Positions 63,201-64,000 of a stretch of 64,000 nt of DNA are shown here, one piece after another. The position numbers and the translations under genes are program-made. The notes under the pieces were generated by a model. It had not been told where the DNA came from, did not search any database, and was given only the letters and a program-made list of their open reading frames with translations. How positions within the stretch are numbered: the first letter of the stretch is position 1; every line of letters begins with the position of its first letter. The stretch comes from Rutidosis leptorrhynchoides (Eukaryota > Streptophyta > Magnoliopsida > Asterales > Asteraceae): contig NC_092340.1 in NCBI RefSeq assembly GCF_046630445.1, forward strand, positions 367,249,001-367,313,000, in the 5' to 3' direction.

Positions 63201-63861
63201 CCATGGCATGGATATTTAGCCATTGATGGATGAAGTTTTCTGTGACGAGAAATCTATCTAATTTGCTGAACTTCACTCCATTGGTACTAATTCTAGTGTA
63301 ATTCCTTCCGCTGAGAGGGACATCGACAAGATTGCAGTCTTTAATAAAGCTGTTGAAACATTTAGCCCGATGATCCAGATAAATTGTGTTTTTCCGTTCG
63401 GCTGCAGACCTCACCTCGTTAAAATCACCTAAAATAACCCACATGGCGTTGTCATACATCATCACATCACGGAGGTCATCCCACATCTTCTTCTTTGCAT
63501 CATCCATATGTGGTCCATAGACGTTCACGATTATAAACTCTGTACCTACATCTTTCCAAATTCCTTTTACCGCAATAAAGGATTCTCGTTCCACAACATG
63601 GTTAGCACAAAAAATATTAGCGTCCCAAATTGTAAGGATCCCGCCCGAAAACCCTACAGAGTTTTTAACCGCATATTTGTAATCCTCATTACCCCAGATC
63701 TTGTCTAACCAAAACTCAGGGATCTTTTTACATTTAGTTTCTTGGATGGCAATAATGTTTGGTTTTTCCTTAAAACAAAGTTTGTAAAACCATTTCCGTT
63801 TGTTATCATCATTTTTCCCTAAGCCTCTAATATTAAGTGAAAGAATCTTCATAGTGAACAA
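60267..63861 (-). pseudogene. LINE ORF2: endonuclease, reverse transcriptase, zf-RVT
   Basis: Starts MFTMKILSLNIRGLGKN (ATG at 63861). The APE-type endonuclease has IQETK, GDFNEVR, SKLDRFLV and DHCPIIL. The RT has NYRPISLIGSYYKILSKVLA, KAFDCLDWDFL, RQGDPLSPFLF and LQYADDTIIFG. The C-terminal zinc-binding domain has CPICDDAIETAQHALLDC. Two lesions are visible: a one-base loss near 61430 that brings an early stop at about 61400, and an in-frame TGA near 61247 where the family has Trp (VKWWW). The rest of the frame (61166-60267) is open. The copy is inactive but not old. Endonuclease and RT residues are otherwise kept. Confidence 0.93.
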
Positions 63862-63899
63862 ATTTTAAATAAGACACGAAAGGTTATGGTGTTAACCGA

Positions 63900-64000
63900 T
63901 TAGAGATGATTCGTCCTCCTGGTAAGCCCGAGGATGGATTCTACTTCGATCAAGTTTTGGGAGTTATCAGATGATACCTGTTCGGTTTTCGACCTGCTGC
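63900..64000 (-). pseudogene. Possible end of LINE ORF1 (partial)
   Basis: One minus-strand frame is open from the window edge to a TAA at 63902-63900, ending IEVESILGLTRRTNHL, 38 bp before ORF2. The position fits ORF1, but there is too little sequence to show a domain. Confidence 0.35.

Larger units (their letters stand above)
50740..64000 (-). mobile_element. L1-type LINE, interrupted by a copia element
   Basis: Minus strand: the end of ORF1 (63900-64000), ORF2 (63861-60267) and the first part of the 3' UTR to 60075; then the copia insertion (50981-60074); then the rest of the 3' UTR (50980-50752) ending in a poly(A) run (50740-50751). The copia flanks AAAGT/AAAGC fit a 5-bp target duplication, so the two LINE parts are one element. 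The LINE 5' end lies outside the window. Confidence 0.85.

Overview
This is a window of plant nuclear DNA from a eudicot. The introns, the sucrose-phosphate synthase family and the style of the LTR retrotransposons suggest an asterid, perhaps a composite (Asteraceae); that placement is inference, not proof. Two host genes look intact and one is broken. Almost everything else is nested mobile DNA.

Layout: (1) 91-7838, a young Ty3/gypsy chromovirus-like element with a complete gag-pol frame but a 5'-truncated 5' LTR, abutting the relic of another gypsy integrase. (2) 8470-14392, minus strand, a complete 12-exon sucrose-phosphate synthase gene (family B / SPS3F-like, 1056 aa). (3) 16111-22551, plus strand, a complete 15-exon METTL13-type double methyltransferase gene (742 aa), head to head with SPS; its introns carry a SINE and a foldback element. 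(4) 23799-36538, a RIN4/NOI-type gene split inside its core motif by a second gypsy element (23833-32529, TSD GGGTG). That element has nearly identical LTRs but a decayed interior. The same gene's intron holds a Helitron (32712-35709) carrying an exon of the proteasome subunit RPN1 and an RPA-like fragment. (5) 36737-39642, an LTR and remnant of a third gypsy family. (6) 39643-48890, a non-coding LARD-like element on the minus strand in LTR-internal-LTR-partial internal order, cut off by a small Helitron (about 48890-49434). (7) 49808-50013, a 5'-truncated LINE copy with a 13-bp TSD. (8) 50740-64000, a minus-strand L1-type LINE interrupted by a Ty1/copia element (50981-60074), which is itself interrupted by a solo gypsy LTR (52181-56035).

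SPS makes sucrose-6-phosphate in the cytosol. METTL13 homologues methylate eEF1A. The two share only a divergent intergenic region, and I see no functional link between them.

The most interesting structure is not a gene. Several distinct LTR families here carry, in otherwise AT-rich LTRs, pairs of short GC-rich palindromes. In three of the families these are 13-mers with six-base arms around one central base, with centres exactly 20 bp apart. In the two gypsy elements that can be aligned, the palindromes sit at the same LTR position but have different sequences. The gypsy LTRs also share an intron-like donor/acceptor module and a small hairpin with a compensatory base-pair change.
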